The notes beneath the pieces were generated by a model that searched no databases, was not told where the DNA came from, and was given only the letters and a program-made list of their open reading frames with translations. DNA of 64,000 nucleotides from Leptospira sp. (lineage in GTDB: Bacteria > Spirochaetota > Leptospiria > Leptospirales > Leptospiraceae). Positions 36,700 through 45,082 of the stretch are shown here, piece by piece. Numbering within the stretch: the stretch's first letter is position 1; each line of letters opens with the position of its first letter. The stretch is from the NCBI GenBank assembly GCA_027533185.1, contig JAPZTS010000017.1, positions 75,985-139,984 on the forward strand, in the 5' to 3' direction. Both the position numbers and the translations under genes were made by a program.

Positions 36700-37890
36700 T
36701 TAGATATAAATTCCATGAATAAACGAATCGGTAGACCCAACATAAAGTCTATTGTCCACTATAACTGGCTTTCCGTTGATATTTCCGTCCGTGTTGTATT
36801 TTAGGTGCAGAACACCTGTCATATTTTTCAATCCGTATAAAAAATTATCCTCAGAACCAAAGAATACATGATCACCCTGAACAAGTGCCTCACTTCGAAT
36901 TCTTCCATTCGTTTTAAAACTCCATTGCTGTTTGCCATAAAGATTCAAACAATGGAAAGTTCCATCATCACTCCCAAACAAAAAGAACTCATCGTTTCCT
37001 ATAACGAAAGAAGTTATATCTGAATGTACCGCACTCCTAGCAGGATATGTCCATACTGTTTTCCCAGAAACTCGATCTATGCAGTAAACAAAACCGTCCA
37101 GGGAACCAGTTAGAACAAAATTTCCCTTCTGCGAGACATAGGGTTTGCAACGAATTGGCCCATCCGTTTTTACGGACCAAAATTTACTCGCTCCCTCTCC
37201 TCCGTACCGCAATGCATGGAGGTGTTTGTCTTCACTGCCGATAAAGATTGTTCCACCGTCTATAGCTGGGGAAGATACTAGACCTTCCATTTTATGTTCC
37301 CAAACTTTTTTACCAAAGTTTTGATTGGAAGAGTCGCCTCCCACATAACAATCATAAGCATGAATTCCACTAATTGTAGCTACGATTAAGATTCTACCAG
37401 TAGTTAAAAGTCTTGAAAAAACTGTAAGACCGATATTTCTCTGCCAAACGATTTCGCCTGGCAAGAGATTGCCTTTCTCATCAAATTTAATTTTGATTGC
37501 CGCAATCAATCCTTGTTTGGTGACAAAAAATACAAAATCACCTATTACAACTGGTGTTCTATAAATGGCGCCGGGTACGTTGACTGCCCAGGCTAGAGTG
37601 GATGTTTCATCATTAGCGGTTAGGAGTAAAATTTCGCCTTTATGATTCGCGGACAAAATGTATCTTGAATCACCTTTTTCGTATCCAACGATTCCAGAAG
37701 TGATATGTGCCTTTGTTCGGTAGTTTAGAAAACTTGTCCCTGGGGCTTTTTGGGGATCGTGCGCATCACTTTCGAGTTCTGCTAATGTGTCTTCTGCTTG
37801 CGGAACATTGCCTGAGATTCGAAAACTCTCATCGACACGTAAGGCTTCCTTTGGAGAAAATGCTTTCAATTCTTTGTATACAAAACCCAT
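36700..37890 (-). CDS. Cytoplasmic PQQ/WD-type beta-propeller protein
   Basis: 396 residues made of about seven PQQ-like repeats: blades such as GTIFIGSEDKHLHAL, FVLTGSLDGFVYCID, FFLFGSDDGTFHCL, VFFGSEDNFLYGL and LYVGSTDSFIHGI repeat at about 40-residue spacing. BamB-type propellers are usually lipoproteins, but this one has no signal peptide, so it is expected in the cytoplasm as a protein-interaction scaffold. First gene of the operon with the membrane protein (12-bp gap) and the tubulin-like GTPase. Confidence 0.8.
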   Translation of the reverse strand: MGFVYKELKAFSPKEALRVDESFRISGNVPQAEDTLAELESDAHDPQKAPGTSFLNYRTKAHITSGIVGYEKGDSRYILSANHKGEILLLTANDETSTLAWAVNVPGAIYRTPVVIGDFVFFVTKQGLIAAIKIKFDEKGNLLPGEIVWQRNIGLTVFSRLLTTGRILIVATISGIHAYDCYVGGDSSNQNFGKKVWEHKMEGLVSSPAIDGGTIFIGSEDKHLHALRYGGEGASKFWSVKTDGPIRCKPYVSQKGNFVLTGSLDGFVYCIDRVSGKTVWTYPARSAVHSDITSFVIGNDEFFLFGSDDGTFHCLNLYGKQQWSFKTNGRIRSEALVQGDHVFFGSEDNFLYGLKNMTGVLHLKYNTDGNINGKPVIVDNRLYVGSTDSFIHGIYI

Positions 37891-37999
37891 AATATTTAGA
37901 GACCAATACTAGTATTGTCGACCACACATGGGAAGAAAAAAAATCTAAGCGAAGGAAAAGAGATCGACAGAGTACTGGGAATTCCCGAATTTTTGAACT

Positions 38000-38848
38000 A
38001 TGTCGTTTTACACAAAGACTGTATCTTATTTGTTTGTTCTTTTTTGTTCTCCTGGCCTTTTAATCGCCCAGGGTCATTGGGGAGATTATATTCCTGTTAA
38101 AGAAGTCAAATCCACCTATCGAATATTTGGTGACAAGGTCAATTTAAGAGAGGATGCAAATACCAAATCTAAAATTGTAACGTCCCTAAAAGCAGGTGAT
38201 AAAGTCCAGATCCTTGAGAAAGCTAACATACTATTTGAACAAAACCAGCTAAAAGAAAACTGGTACAAAGTTAAAACAAATGGAGGGACAATAGGATACC
38301 TTTGGGGCGGTTTGATTGCAGATTATTCATTTACGGATTCCAATTACGAAATCCTCTGCAAAAATCTAGGCCCAAAACTAACAGGTCTTGAGTTGCGAGT
38401 CCTATCAAAGGATAAAATCATTTCAAGTCTAAAGATTGAAGATGGACCTGTAAGCAACGAAGGATGGGGATACAAAAAACTAAAAGAAAAGGATTTTTCT
38501 CCAAGTCCGCAATCTCTTTTTTCGCTGAAGTATTTTGTTTTTTCTGAAATTGAATATGGCTACAACCAACAAATCATCATCAGCCTATCAAAAGATGGAA
38601 CATTGACCAACCATTTTTCTTGGCTTGAGGGCAGTTGCGATCCTCCTGCTTGTATGGAATCCTGGTTAGTTTTTCCGAGTGAGACTCTAAAAAAAGATGA
38701 TTCCATCAAAAGAGTCGAAACGAAAGGACAGAAAAATACAATCATCGAAATATCAAGAAGTTATGATATAGATGATCCAAAATCAAATGATTACTTTAAA
38801 AAACTTCATATTTGGAATGGTAAAACATTTCAAACAAAAGAAGAGTAA
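38000..38848 (+). CDS. Secreted bacterial SH3-domain protein
   Basis: 282 residues with a signal peptide (to about residue 24) and an SH3b domain at about 35-105 (KVNLREDANTKSKIVTSLKAGDKVQIL...WYKVKT). SH3b domains often bind peptidoglycan or cell-wall ligands. The remaining 170 residues are of unknown type with several Cys (C-D-P-P-A-C near 210). It is 3 bp upstream of the P1-nuclease-like gene, so both are probably one transcript and act in the envelope. Confidence 0.75.
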   Translation: MSFYTKTVSYLFVLFCSPGLLIAQGHWGDYIPVKEVKSTYRIFGDKVNLREDANTKSKIVTSLKAGDKVQILEKANILFEQNQLKENWYKVKTNGGTIGYLWGGLIADYSFTDSNYEILCKNLGPKLTGLELRVLSKDKIISSLKIEDGPVSNEGWGYKKLKEKDFSPSPQSLFSLKYFVFSEIEYGYNQQIIISLSKDGTLTNHFSWLEGSCDPPACMESWLVFPSETLKKDDSIKRVETKGQKNTIIEISRSYDIDDPKSNDYFKKLHIWNGKTFQTKEE

Positions 38849-38851
38849 CGT

Positions 38852-40105
38852 ATGTTCAAAAGACTTTTTTTTATCTTTCTTTTAATGACAATTATTTTAC
38901 CGCTTTTCTCTTGGAACAACCATGCAGGTATTACTTACTTAATATTAAAGGATTACTGGAAAGAAAATTCACCAAAGCCCGTTCCCGTTGAATCTTTGGA
39001 ATCTTTTTTGAAAAAAGAAAGAGACGGAATTCCTAAAGTTTTAGCGGATGCGGAGTTTTGGGCAAAGAATAGATTGCCTCACCTAACTGACGTTGATTCT
39101 ACTTTAAAGTTTGACCCAAGTGAGAAAGGTTCTGGAATTTCAGTCGATTTTTTAAGGGCAATCCGAGCCAATCCAAAGCACAAAACAAGTCTGTACATTC
39201 AAAAATTGGAATCCAAATCTCCGTCAAATTTTGCGTTGGAGAATCTGACGATTCTTCAGGACAAAGGTAAACTTGTGAACGAAACCTTTCTTGGTCTTAA
39301 GGAAGGAGAGATGGTAAATCCAGTCGATATTTTAGTTACAGCGGTTGATGAACCAGATTACGATTTAGATTTATACCTTTTTGAAGACAGTGGATTGGAT
39401 TATACAAAGATTTATGGATTTGGCCAACAACCCTTTGGAAATCCAAAATATGAATACAGTTCGCAAGCCCCGTTTCACATGGGTTTTTACCATGAACCAA
39501 CCATTATATTTACGTTAGCTGGATTCCTAAGAAAAACATATCCAGAATACCGAATCCATCAATTCACAAAACTTTCCGAGTTTGCCTTTCAAACAGGCCA
39601 CAAGTATTGGGGCTACAGATTTGCAGGCTGGGCACTCCACTACATACAGGATCTCACCCAACCCTACCATTCATCCGTTTTGCCTCGAGTGAGTGCAACA
39701 AAACAAATCGGAGTCCAGGTCATATCAATGGTTGGGATCAGCTCACCAAAAAACAATATGATAGAGCATGTTTCGAATCGACATACATTAATCGAGGAAT
39801 ACCAATACTTCCTTATAAAAGAAATCATTCAAAAAAAGAATTGGGAACATCCAGTTTGCACCTCTATTCAGTTAGATGGTAAATCAAATGAAGTTTGGAC
39901 TGGTTCTCTTTTTATTCGGGATGGTGTTGCCAAAGAAGCATTTGATGTAGCTGAAGCTGCGGACGAGGAGCTCGAAAAATTAAAAATTGAAAGGTATGAG
40001 AAATTGTATGAGAAGGATCATCCAATTCATACCATCTTGGGTGGGCTTTTAAAAAATACCTCTAAACACACAAGGTCCTATCTCAACCAATTTTCCCTAG
40101 ATTGA
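38852..40105 (+). CDS. Secreted zinc-dependent P1-nuclease/phospholipase C-fold protein
   Basis: 417 residues. Signal cleavage after LFS would leave Trp21 as residue 1 of the mature protein, with His four residues in (WNNHAGI); in P1 nuclease and bacterial phospholipase C the N-terminal Trp itself binds zinc. A later WALHYIQDLTQPYHSS gives the H-x3-D-x5-H zinc ligands of this fold. Phospholipase or nuclease activity cannot be separated from sequence. Directly follows the SH3b gene. Confidence 0.75.
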   Translation: MFKRLFFIFLLMTIILPLFSWNNHAGITYLILKDYWKENSPKPVPVESLESFLKKERDGIPKVLADAEFWAKNRLPHLTDVDSTLKFDPSEKGSGISVDFLRAIRANPKHKTSLYIQKLESKSPSNFALENLTILQDKGKLVNETFLGLKEGEMVNPVDILVTAVDEPDYDLDLYLFEDSGLDYTKIYGFGQQPFGNPKYEYSSQAPFHMGFYHEPTIIFTLAGFLRKTYPEYRIHQFTKLSEFAFQTGHKYWGYRFAGWALHYIQDLTQPYHSSVLPRVSATKQIGVQVISMVGISSPKNNMIEHVSNRHTLIEEYQYFLIKEIIQKKNWEHPVCTSIQLDGKSNEVWTGSLFIRDGVAKEAFDVAEAADEELEKLKIERYEKLYEKDHPIHTILGGLLKNTSKHTRSYLNQFSLD

Positions 40106-40146
40106 GAGATTGTAAGAACAATGTTGGTATCGGGAAAAATTGAGAC

Positions 40147-40524
40147 TTAAGAAATCTCAGTTTCTACGCCGAATCTTTCCAGAAGCTCTAATGGAATGAT
40201 TTCCAATGCTCGCTTATGGGTGGATTCAAGAAAGACCTTTGGAGGAACTCCGTTTCGGTAGGCTTCAAGCCAACGACTGGCGCAAAGGCACCACCTTTCT
40301 CCGGGACGGACGCCAGGAAACTGGTATTCTGGCCTTGGAGTCATAAGATCGTTTCCAGATCGTTTCTGAGAAAGTAAAAATTCTTCTGTAGCCAAAACGC
40401 AGACAGTATGCGATCCAAGATCCTCCTCAGAGGTATTGCAACACCCGTCTCTAAAAAAACCTGTTAAAGGGTCTGTCGAACAGGGCAGCAATTTTGTACC
40501 CAAAACATTGATAGAATCATTCAT
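40147..40524 (-). CDS. DUF2237 family protein
   Basis: About 125 residues matching DUF2237: NVLGTKLLPCSTDPLTGFFRDGCC, DLGSHTVCV, the GERWCLCASRWLEA block and a C-terminal HKRALEIIPLELL. Several conserved Cys suggest metal or redox chemistry, but no function is established. ATG at 40524 preferred over a GTG at 40530. Confidence 0.85.
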   Translation of the reverse strand: MNDSINVLGTKLLPCSTDPLTGFFRDGCCNTSEEDLGSHTVCVLATEEFLLSQKRSGNDLMTPRPEYQFPGVRPGERWCLCASRWLEAYRNGVPPKVFLESTHKRALEIIPLELLERFGVETEIS

Positions 40525-40594
40525 TTCCACAGATATAGATTGATGTAATTAGGAATCTTGCCAAGATTTTAAATGGAAAACTAAGTGGTAGGAA

Positions 40595-40627
40595 TAAAAA
40601 AATAAGGAGGGTAGAACCACCCTCCTT
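40595..40627 (-). terminator. Intrinsic terminator of the tandem M23 genes
   Basis: AAGGAGGGT and ACCCTCCTT form a perfect 9-bp stem. Read on the minus strand it is followed by ATTTTTTTATT, so it ends the transcript of the two minus-strand peptidase genes. Confidence 0.75.
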
Positions 40628-40707
40628 CAAACGACCTAAATGGTCTTGGAAAGCCCAAAACCAATATACTAAACATAAGTATACTTGTCAAACAATAAGT
40701 TGATTTT

Positions 40708-41913
40708 TTATCGAACTAAAAAAGAAATCGATTTAAAATTCACCCCGTTTATAGAGAATTTCACAACCCATTTTCCGGAAATCTCAGGATTTGGTCGCAA
40801 TTCAAAATAGCGCCCCTCATACAAATTATCCTCCTTACTCTTCCAATCGATTTTAATTGGATCGAGGGTCCCATCTTCTTTGAATACTTCAACGCGAATT
40901 TGGTGGCTGCCCGGTTGTAAAAACTGAAGATAAATCAAAATATTCTCACCTAATGTAAATTCTGTTGTACCACAGAATTCTTTTTCCAAAGATTTGGAAA
41001 TCCGACAAAGATAGATATCTTTTACATCAATCGGAAAACTGGGGGGGGACTCTCCCCATTTGGGATGCCAGTATAGATAGAAAGGCTTTAAAATATCTCG
41101 ACTTTTATATTGGGTAGTAAAAACCGTGGGAATGGTTGTCACTTCAAAGTTTTTATTGGGTTTATGTACTTCAAAATGAAGGTGCGGACCTTGCGTATAA
41201 CCTGTATTACCCGAATATCCGATCAACTGCCCTTGAATTATGGTATCACCTGGGTTCACAAGAACTCCTTTTTGCTGTAAGTGAGCATAATTCGCAAGTG
41301 TTCCGTCTGAATGTTGAATGATGATAAAATTAGCCTTCGAAATCAAATCAGGACGAAATCCGCCTTCCTTAAATCGATCTTCAGTTGCAACGACAAAACC
41401 GTCTCGTGCCGCATAAATCGGAGTTCCCATGTCCATCAAAAAATCTAATGCATATGCGAATTGCCCTTTGTGTGTGATTTTGCCATTATAACCTTGTGAA
41501 ATTCTGATTTTTTCCTCAGGGCCGAAAGGAAGTTGGTAGGTAACGGAATCATCATGCTGGCTATCCCAGTCTCCTGGTCTAACTCTATAGGAAAAAGAAC
41601 GAAATGCATATTTTCCTTTTTCTTTATATTCTAATTTTAGTACCGACCGGGGTTCATTTCCCCGAATAACAGTGTAGACAGGTAATGGATTAGAGGGAGT
41701 GAGATTTGTAAGGATTGCATCTAATTTGATACTTGTTGCAGCGTTGGGATTCTGATTTTTATTTCGGATAAAAAGCTCGACACCATGTTCATCTTCAACT
41801 TCCAAAAGACAAATCCATTCACGATTGCAGTCTTCTGTATTTAATTCTTCAGACGAAATTGAGAAACAGAATGAAATGCATAAAAACAACAGAAAGGTTA
41901 AAAGTTGTTTCAC
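40708..41913 (-). CDS. Secreted M23 (LytM-type) metallopeptidase, second copy
   Basis: About 400 residues. A signal peptide (KQLLTFLLFLCISFCFS) leads to a region with THKGQFAYALDF and GTPIYAARDGFVV, then YAHLQQKG and HLHFEVHKP, the zinc ligands of M23 endopeptidases that cut peptidoglycan cross-links. The start is taken as GTG at 41913, overlapping the upstream TAG stop (TAGTG); an ORF open further upstream has an unlikely leader. Contains an 8-G run (41041-41048) in the coding sequence. Paralogous to the next gene. Confidence 0.82.
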   Translation of the reverse strand: MKQLLTFLLFLCISFCFSISSEELNTEDCNREWICLLEVEDEHGVELFIRNKNQNPNAATSIKLDAILTNLTPSNPLPVYTVIRGNEPRSVLKLEYKEKGKYAFRSFSYRVRPGDWDSQHDDSVTYQLPFGPEEKIRISQGYNGKITHKGQFAYALDFLMDMGTPIYAARDGFVVATEDRFKEGGFRPDLISKANFIIIQHSDGTLANYAHLQQKGVLVNPGDTIIQGQLIGYSGNTGYTQGPHLHFEVHKPNKNFEVTTIPTVFTTQYKSRDILKPFYLYWHPKWGESPPSFPIDVKDIYLCRISKSLEKEFCGTTEFTLGENILIYLQFLQPGSHQIRVEVFKEDGTLDPIKIDWKSKEDNLYEGRYFELRPNPEISGKWVVKFSINGVNFKSISFLVR

Positions 41914-43109
41914 TATTTTTCGACCGAAAAGTTTACATCTCGAATCGGAACACCATCTACAGAAATGGAAGCAGTCCAATCACCGTCCATGACCATACCT
42001 TCTTCCTTTAAATCCACTTCTAAATAGGTTATCCACCATTCGGATTTGGTATCCCATTTAAAGTTCTTAGGTTCGAATCCTGTTTTATTTTTTTTAAATA
42101 TGACAGAGATGCGATATTCATCAGGTTTTACCATAGGTATAAATATAACAATCGGAGATCTCGCCGAATACATTTGTAGACTACAACCTATGCCTTCCGT
42201 TTCCACAATCCCTGTACATATTTTGATTCCCTCACGGTCTACAATTTCTGATTGGGGTGGGACACCTTGTTCCCTTCTCCAATACAAATAACCTTCGACA
42301 AGCTCCTCCGCGTCACTCGAAGGAGTTCTGAACTTGGTAGGAATCGTCTCTTTTTTGAGACGAAGAGTAGGTTTGTATACTTCAAAATGCAGATGTGGTC
42401 CATCACTATAACCAGTATTACCCGAATATCCTATAATTTGACCAGTCGTAACCATCTGTCCTCGTTTTACGACCACACCTTGCGGCTTCAAATGAGCATA
42501 TTGCGCTATGGTTCCGTCACTATGAAGTATTTTAACAAAATTTGCAGAATTTATGTACTTCATATCAAAGCCACCTTCAGTAAATCGATCTTCCGTGTCT
42601 ACAACCACACCATCCCTTGCTGCAGTCACAACACTTCCTTCTAAAAGACCAAAATCAATCGCATAACGGTTGTCACCTGTGTGGCTTTTTTCTCCATTAT
42701 ATGCCTGATTGATTCTTATTTTTTTCCCTTTTTCGATAGGTAGATCATATACAATAGAATCATCATGTTGGGCATTGTAATCGCCGAGAATCCAACGGTA
42801 GTTGATTTGGTAGATCCATTTTTTATTTGTATTATTAACATTCAGACGAAACAACTTCTGTTCACCATTACCTGAGAGTATGGTAGTCAAAGGCAACTTA
42901 CGAGAGGATTTCATGTTAGTTACTTTGGCATCAATTTCTAAAGTAACTTTCGTGGTAGGTAATGCAATCTGGTTGCGAAAATAAATATCAGCTCCAAACT
43001 CATCCTGAACATACACTACACAGATCCGGTCTTGGCTACAAAATTCGGTTCTCTCTTCTGCTGACAAAGCCGAGTAAAACAATAAAATGAGTAGTAGTAA
43101 AAATCTCAT
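41913..43109 (-). CDS. Secreted M23 (LytM-type) metallopeptidase, first copy
   Basis: 398 residues with signal peptide (cleavage near LSAEE), an N-terminal domain of unknown type, then SHTGDNRYAIDF, GSVVTAARDGVV, YAHLKPQG and HLHFEVYKP, the M23 zinc-site motifs. It is closely similar in plan to the adjacent downstream gene, so the pair is a tandem duplication. Probable role: cell-wall remodelling outside the inner membrane. Divergent from the GST gene. Confidence 0.85.
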   Translation of the reverse strand: MRFLLLLILLFYSALSAEERTEFCSQDRICVVYVQDEFGADIYFRNQIALPTTKVTLEIDAKVTNMKSSRKLPLTTILSGNGEQKLFRLNVNNTNKKWIYQINYRWILGDYNAQHDDSIVYDLPIEKGKKIRINQAYNGEKSHTGDNRYAIDFGLLEGSVVTAARDGVVVDTEDRFTEGGFDMKYINSANFVKILHSDGTIAQYAHLKPQGVVVKRGQMVTTGQIIGYSGNTGYSDGPHLHFEVYKPTLRLKKETIPTKFRTPSSDAEELVEGYLYWRREQGVPPQSEIVDREGIKICTGIVETEGIGCSLQMYSARSPIVIFIPMVKPDEYRISVIFKKNKTGFEPKNFKWDTKSEWWITYLEVDLKEEGMVMDGDWTASISVDGVPIRDVNFSVEK

Positions 43110-43208
43110 TTGAAACTAACCTATTGTAGATGGAAATATTAGGACGACAATCTATTTTCGATTAAAATCTAGCTTGCTTATAAAGATTCTAATCCTTAAA
43201 TTTTCTTC

Positions 43209-43946
43209 ATGAAACCGATTTTGTATACATTTCCCATTTCTCATTTTTCTGAGAAGGCACGATTCGGACTGGACATGGCGAATTTTTTCTACGAATCAAA
43301 ACCACTCGTACCTGGCCAACACATCCAAACTCTGAAACCTCTAGTCAAAGATACTTATGTACCAGTTCTTGACAACGGAGGAACCGTAATACAAGGTTCA
43401 AAAGCCATACTTGACCTTGTAGAAGAGAAAGCATTTGGCGAGAAAGCAACCGAATCCGAGATTCTTTGGGAAGATAGAATCGATACCGAAATCGGCAAGA
43501 GTCTTCAAACTATCCTTTATTTCTATATACTGGATTATCCAAATATCGTTGGTAAACTATTTTTATTGGAGCCAAAAACAAAATCGGAAGAGGTTCCACC
43601 ACCAGAGCATTTTGAACTCATTGCTCTTTCGCTAAAAAGAAGGTATAAAATCAATCCGAAATCCGTAGACTCTGTAAAGGAAAAATTTATTACAACGGCT
43701 AAAGAGATACAAGAGATCTACAAAACACAAAAGTATTTTAATGGGAAAAATTTTGGAAGGGTTGATCTAACAGTTGCAAGTTTACTTGGAGCGTTTGCGG
43801 AACCGAAAGAGTGTCCGGCCTACCCGTGGTTTGATTCAGTTCAAATGCCCGCTGAATATTTAGAATACCGTGATGGACTGGGTTTGGAATTTCTTTTCGA
43901 AAGCATCCGTGATTTTTATAAAGAGTTTCGTATCCAGTCTAAGTAG
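43209..43946 (+). CDS. Glutathione S-transferase-like protein
   Basis: 245 residues with a thioredoxin-like N-terminal domain (ILYTFPISHFSEKARFGLDM, then VPVLDNGGTVIQGSKAILDLVEE, carrying the cis-Pro and Ser of the glutathione-binding site) and an all-helical C-terminal domain. Whether it uses glutathione in a leptospire is not known. The 3' end overlaps the convergent cutA by 31 bp. Confidence 0.8.
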   Translation: MKPILYTFPISHFSEKARFGLDMANFFYESKPLVPGQHIQTLKPLVKDTYVPVLDNGGTVIQGSKAILDLVEEKAFGEKATESEILWEDRIDTEIGKSLQTILYFYILDYPNIVGKLFLLEPKTKSEEVPPPEHFELIALSLKRRYKINPKSVDSVKEKFITTAKEIQEIYKTQKYFNGKNFGRVDLTVASLLGAFAEPKECPAYPWFDSVQMPAEYLEYRDGLGLEFLFESIRDFYKEFRIQSK

Positions 43947-44239
43947 GGCTCACTTCCACCGAGAATTGGAATCACTAAAATACTTGGAACTTCATACGAG
44001 TGGAGTTCCTCGATTCTTTTTTGCACTGCTTCGACATACAACCCACTGGTTTTAAAAAATCCCAAAACCTCAGCGGATTCCTCAATCTTTCCCTCCCAAA
44101 CATAAATCGATTTGATTGCTGGTATGAGATTCGCACAGGCAATTAACTTTTCTTTGATTAAATGGTGAACAATCTCCTCTGCCTCCAACAAATTTGGGAA
44201 GGTCGAATAAATGCTAAAGATTTCTTCAGGGGCATACAT
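43916..44239 (-). CDS. cutA: CutA-family divalent-cation tolerance protein
   Basis: 107 residues, complete: AEEIVHHLIKEKLIACANLIPAIKSIYVWEGKIEES and the C-terminal HSYEVPSILVIPI are diagnostic of CutA, a trimeric PII-like protein linked to copper tolerance and signalling. Overlaps the GST gene tail to tail. Confidence 0.92.
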   Translation of the reverse strand: MYAPEEIFSIYSTFPNLLEAEEIVHHLIKEKLIACANLIPAIKSIYVWEGKIEESAEVLGFFKTSGLYVEAVQKRIEELHSYEVPSILVIPILGGSEPYLDWIRNSL

Positions 44240-44293
44240 TTGCCTTAAATTCAGACTTGTTTTTTAAAAAAGGTCACTCATATTTTAGATACT

Positions 44294-45082
44294 ATGAACA
44301 GAAAAACAATCTTAAGTCTTATTCTATTTGGATCTATGATTTTTGGTTTGGCTTCACAAGCGATCAATCTTCCCGAAATAGTATCCACAAGCCAGTTGGA
44401 ACCCAAAACCCGAAAGTTCAATCCTTCATTTGCCATGGATGGAAGATTGAACACAAGTTGGGTGGAGGGAGCTCTTGGGGATGGAATTGGAGAGTCACTC
44501 ACTATTAAATACAAAGAACCAGTGAACTTTCAAAATCTTTCCATTTATAATGGGTTTGGTGATCCTAAATTATGGGGTGCAAACAATCGAGTAAAAAAGA
44601 TGAAATTAAAAACAGAGGATGGCACAGAAGAGATTATCACACTTAAGGATAGGCTTTCTCTTCAAACCATTGAGTTAAAAAAAGAAATTTCTAGTAAAGA
44701 AGTATCATTAACCATTTTAGAAGTTTATAAAGGAACAAGGAAGGATAATACATCCATAGCTGAGATGGCGTTTCACTCAACACAATCAGGGTCAATTCTA
44801 ATTGCACCAAAAAATACATGGGCAATCGGAAAGTGGAAAACCGAATCCAACATCGCAAAGATCAGCCTTCACAATGATGGAACCTGTGAAATGGGATATG
44901 AAACTGCAAAAATGCTCTGCACTTGGACTGAATCAGGCAAAATTGTTGTTGTAAACTTAGAAGCAACTCTCCCACTCACAAACACAGATCGATTAGAGCT
45001 ACGGTTCAAAGGAGATCAGGAAAATCCAAAAATTGAAATCAATGGAAAACATTTATTTGTAGTAAATCGCGACGAGGTTTAA
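44294..45082 (+). CDS. Secreted protein with NADase-type glycan-binding (discoidin-like) domain
   Basis: 262 residues with signal peptide, then a discoidin-like beta-sandwich at about 28-155: STSQLEPKTRKFNPSFAMDGRLNTSWVEG and LTIKYKEPVNFQNLSIYNG are the usual N-terminal signature of this fold in leptospiral secreted proteins. The last 95 residues form a lipocalin-like or immunoglobulin-like extra domain (KNTWAIGKWKTES). Likely surface or periplasmic binding protein. Overlaps the convergent ATP-grasp-like gene by 4 bp. Confidence 0.75.
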   Translation: MNRKTILSLILFGSMIFGLASQAINLPEIVSTSQLEPKTRKFNPSFAMDGRLNTSWVEGALGDGIGESLTIKYKEPVNFQNLSIYNGFGDPKLWGANNRVKKMKLKTEDGTEEIITLKDRLSLQTIELKKEISSKEVSLTILEVYKGTRKDNTSIAEMAFHSTQSGSILIAPKNTWAIGKWKTESNIAKISLHNDGTCEMGYETAKMLCTWTESGKIVVVNLEATLPLTNTDRLELRFKGDQENPKIEINGKHLFVVNRDEV

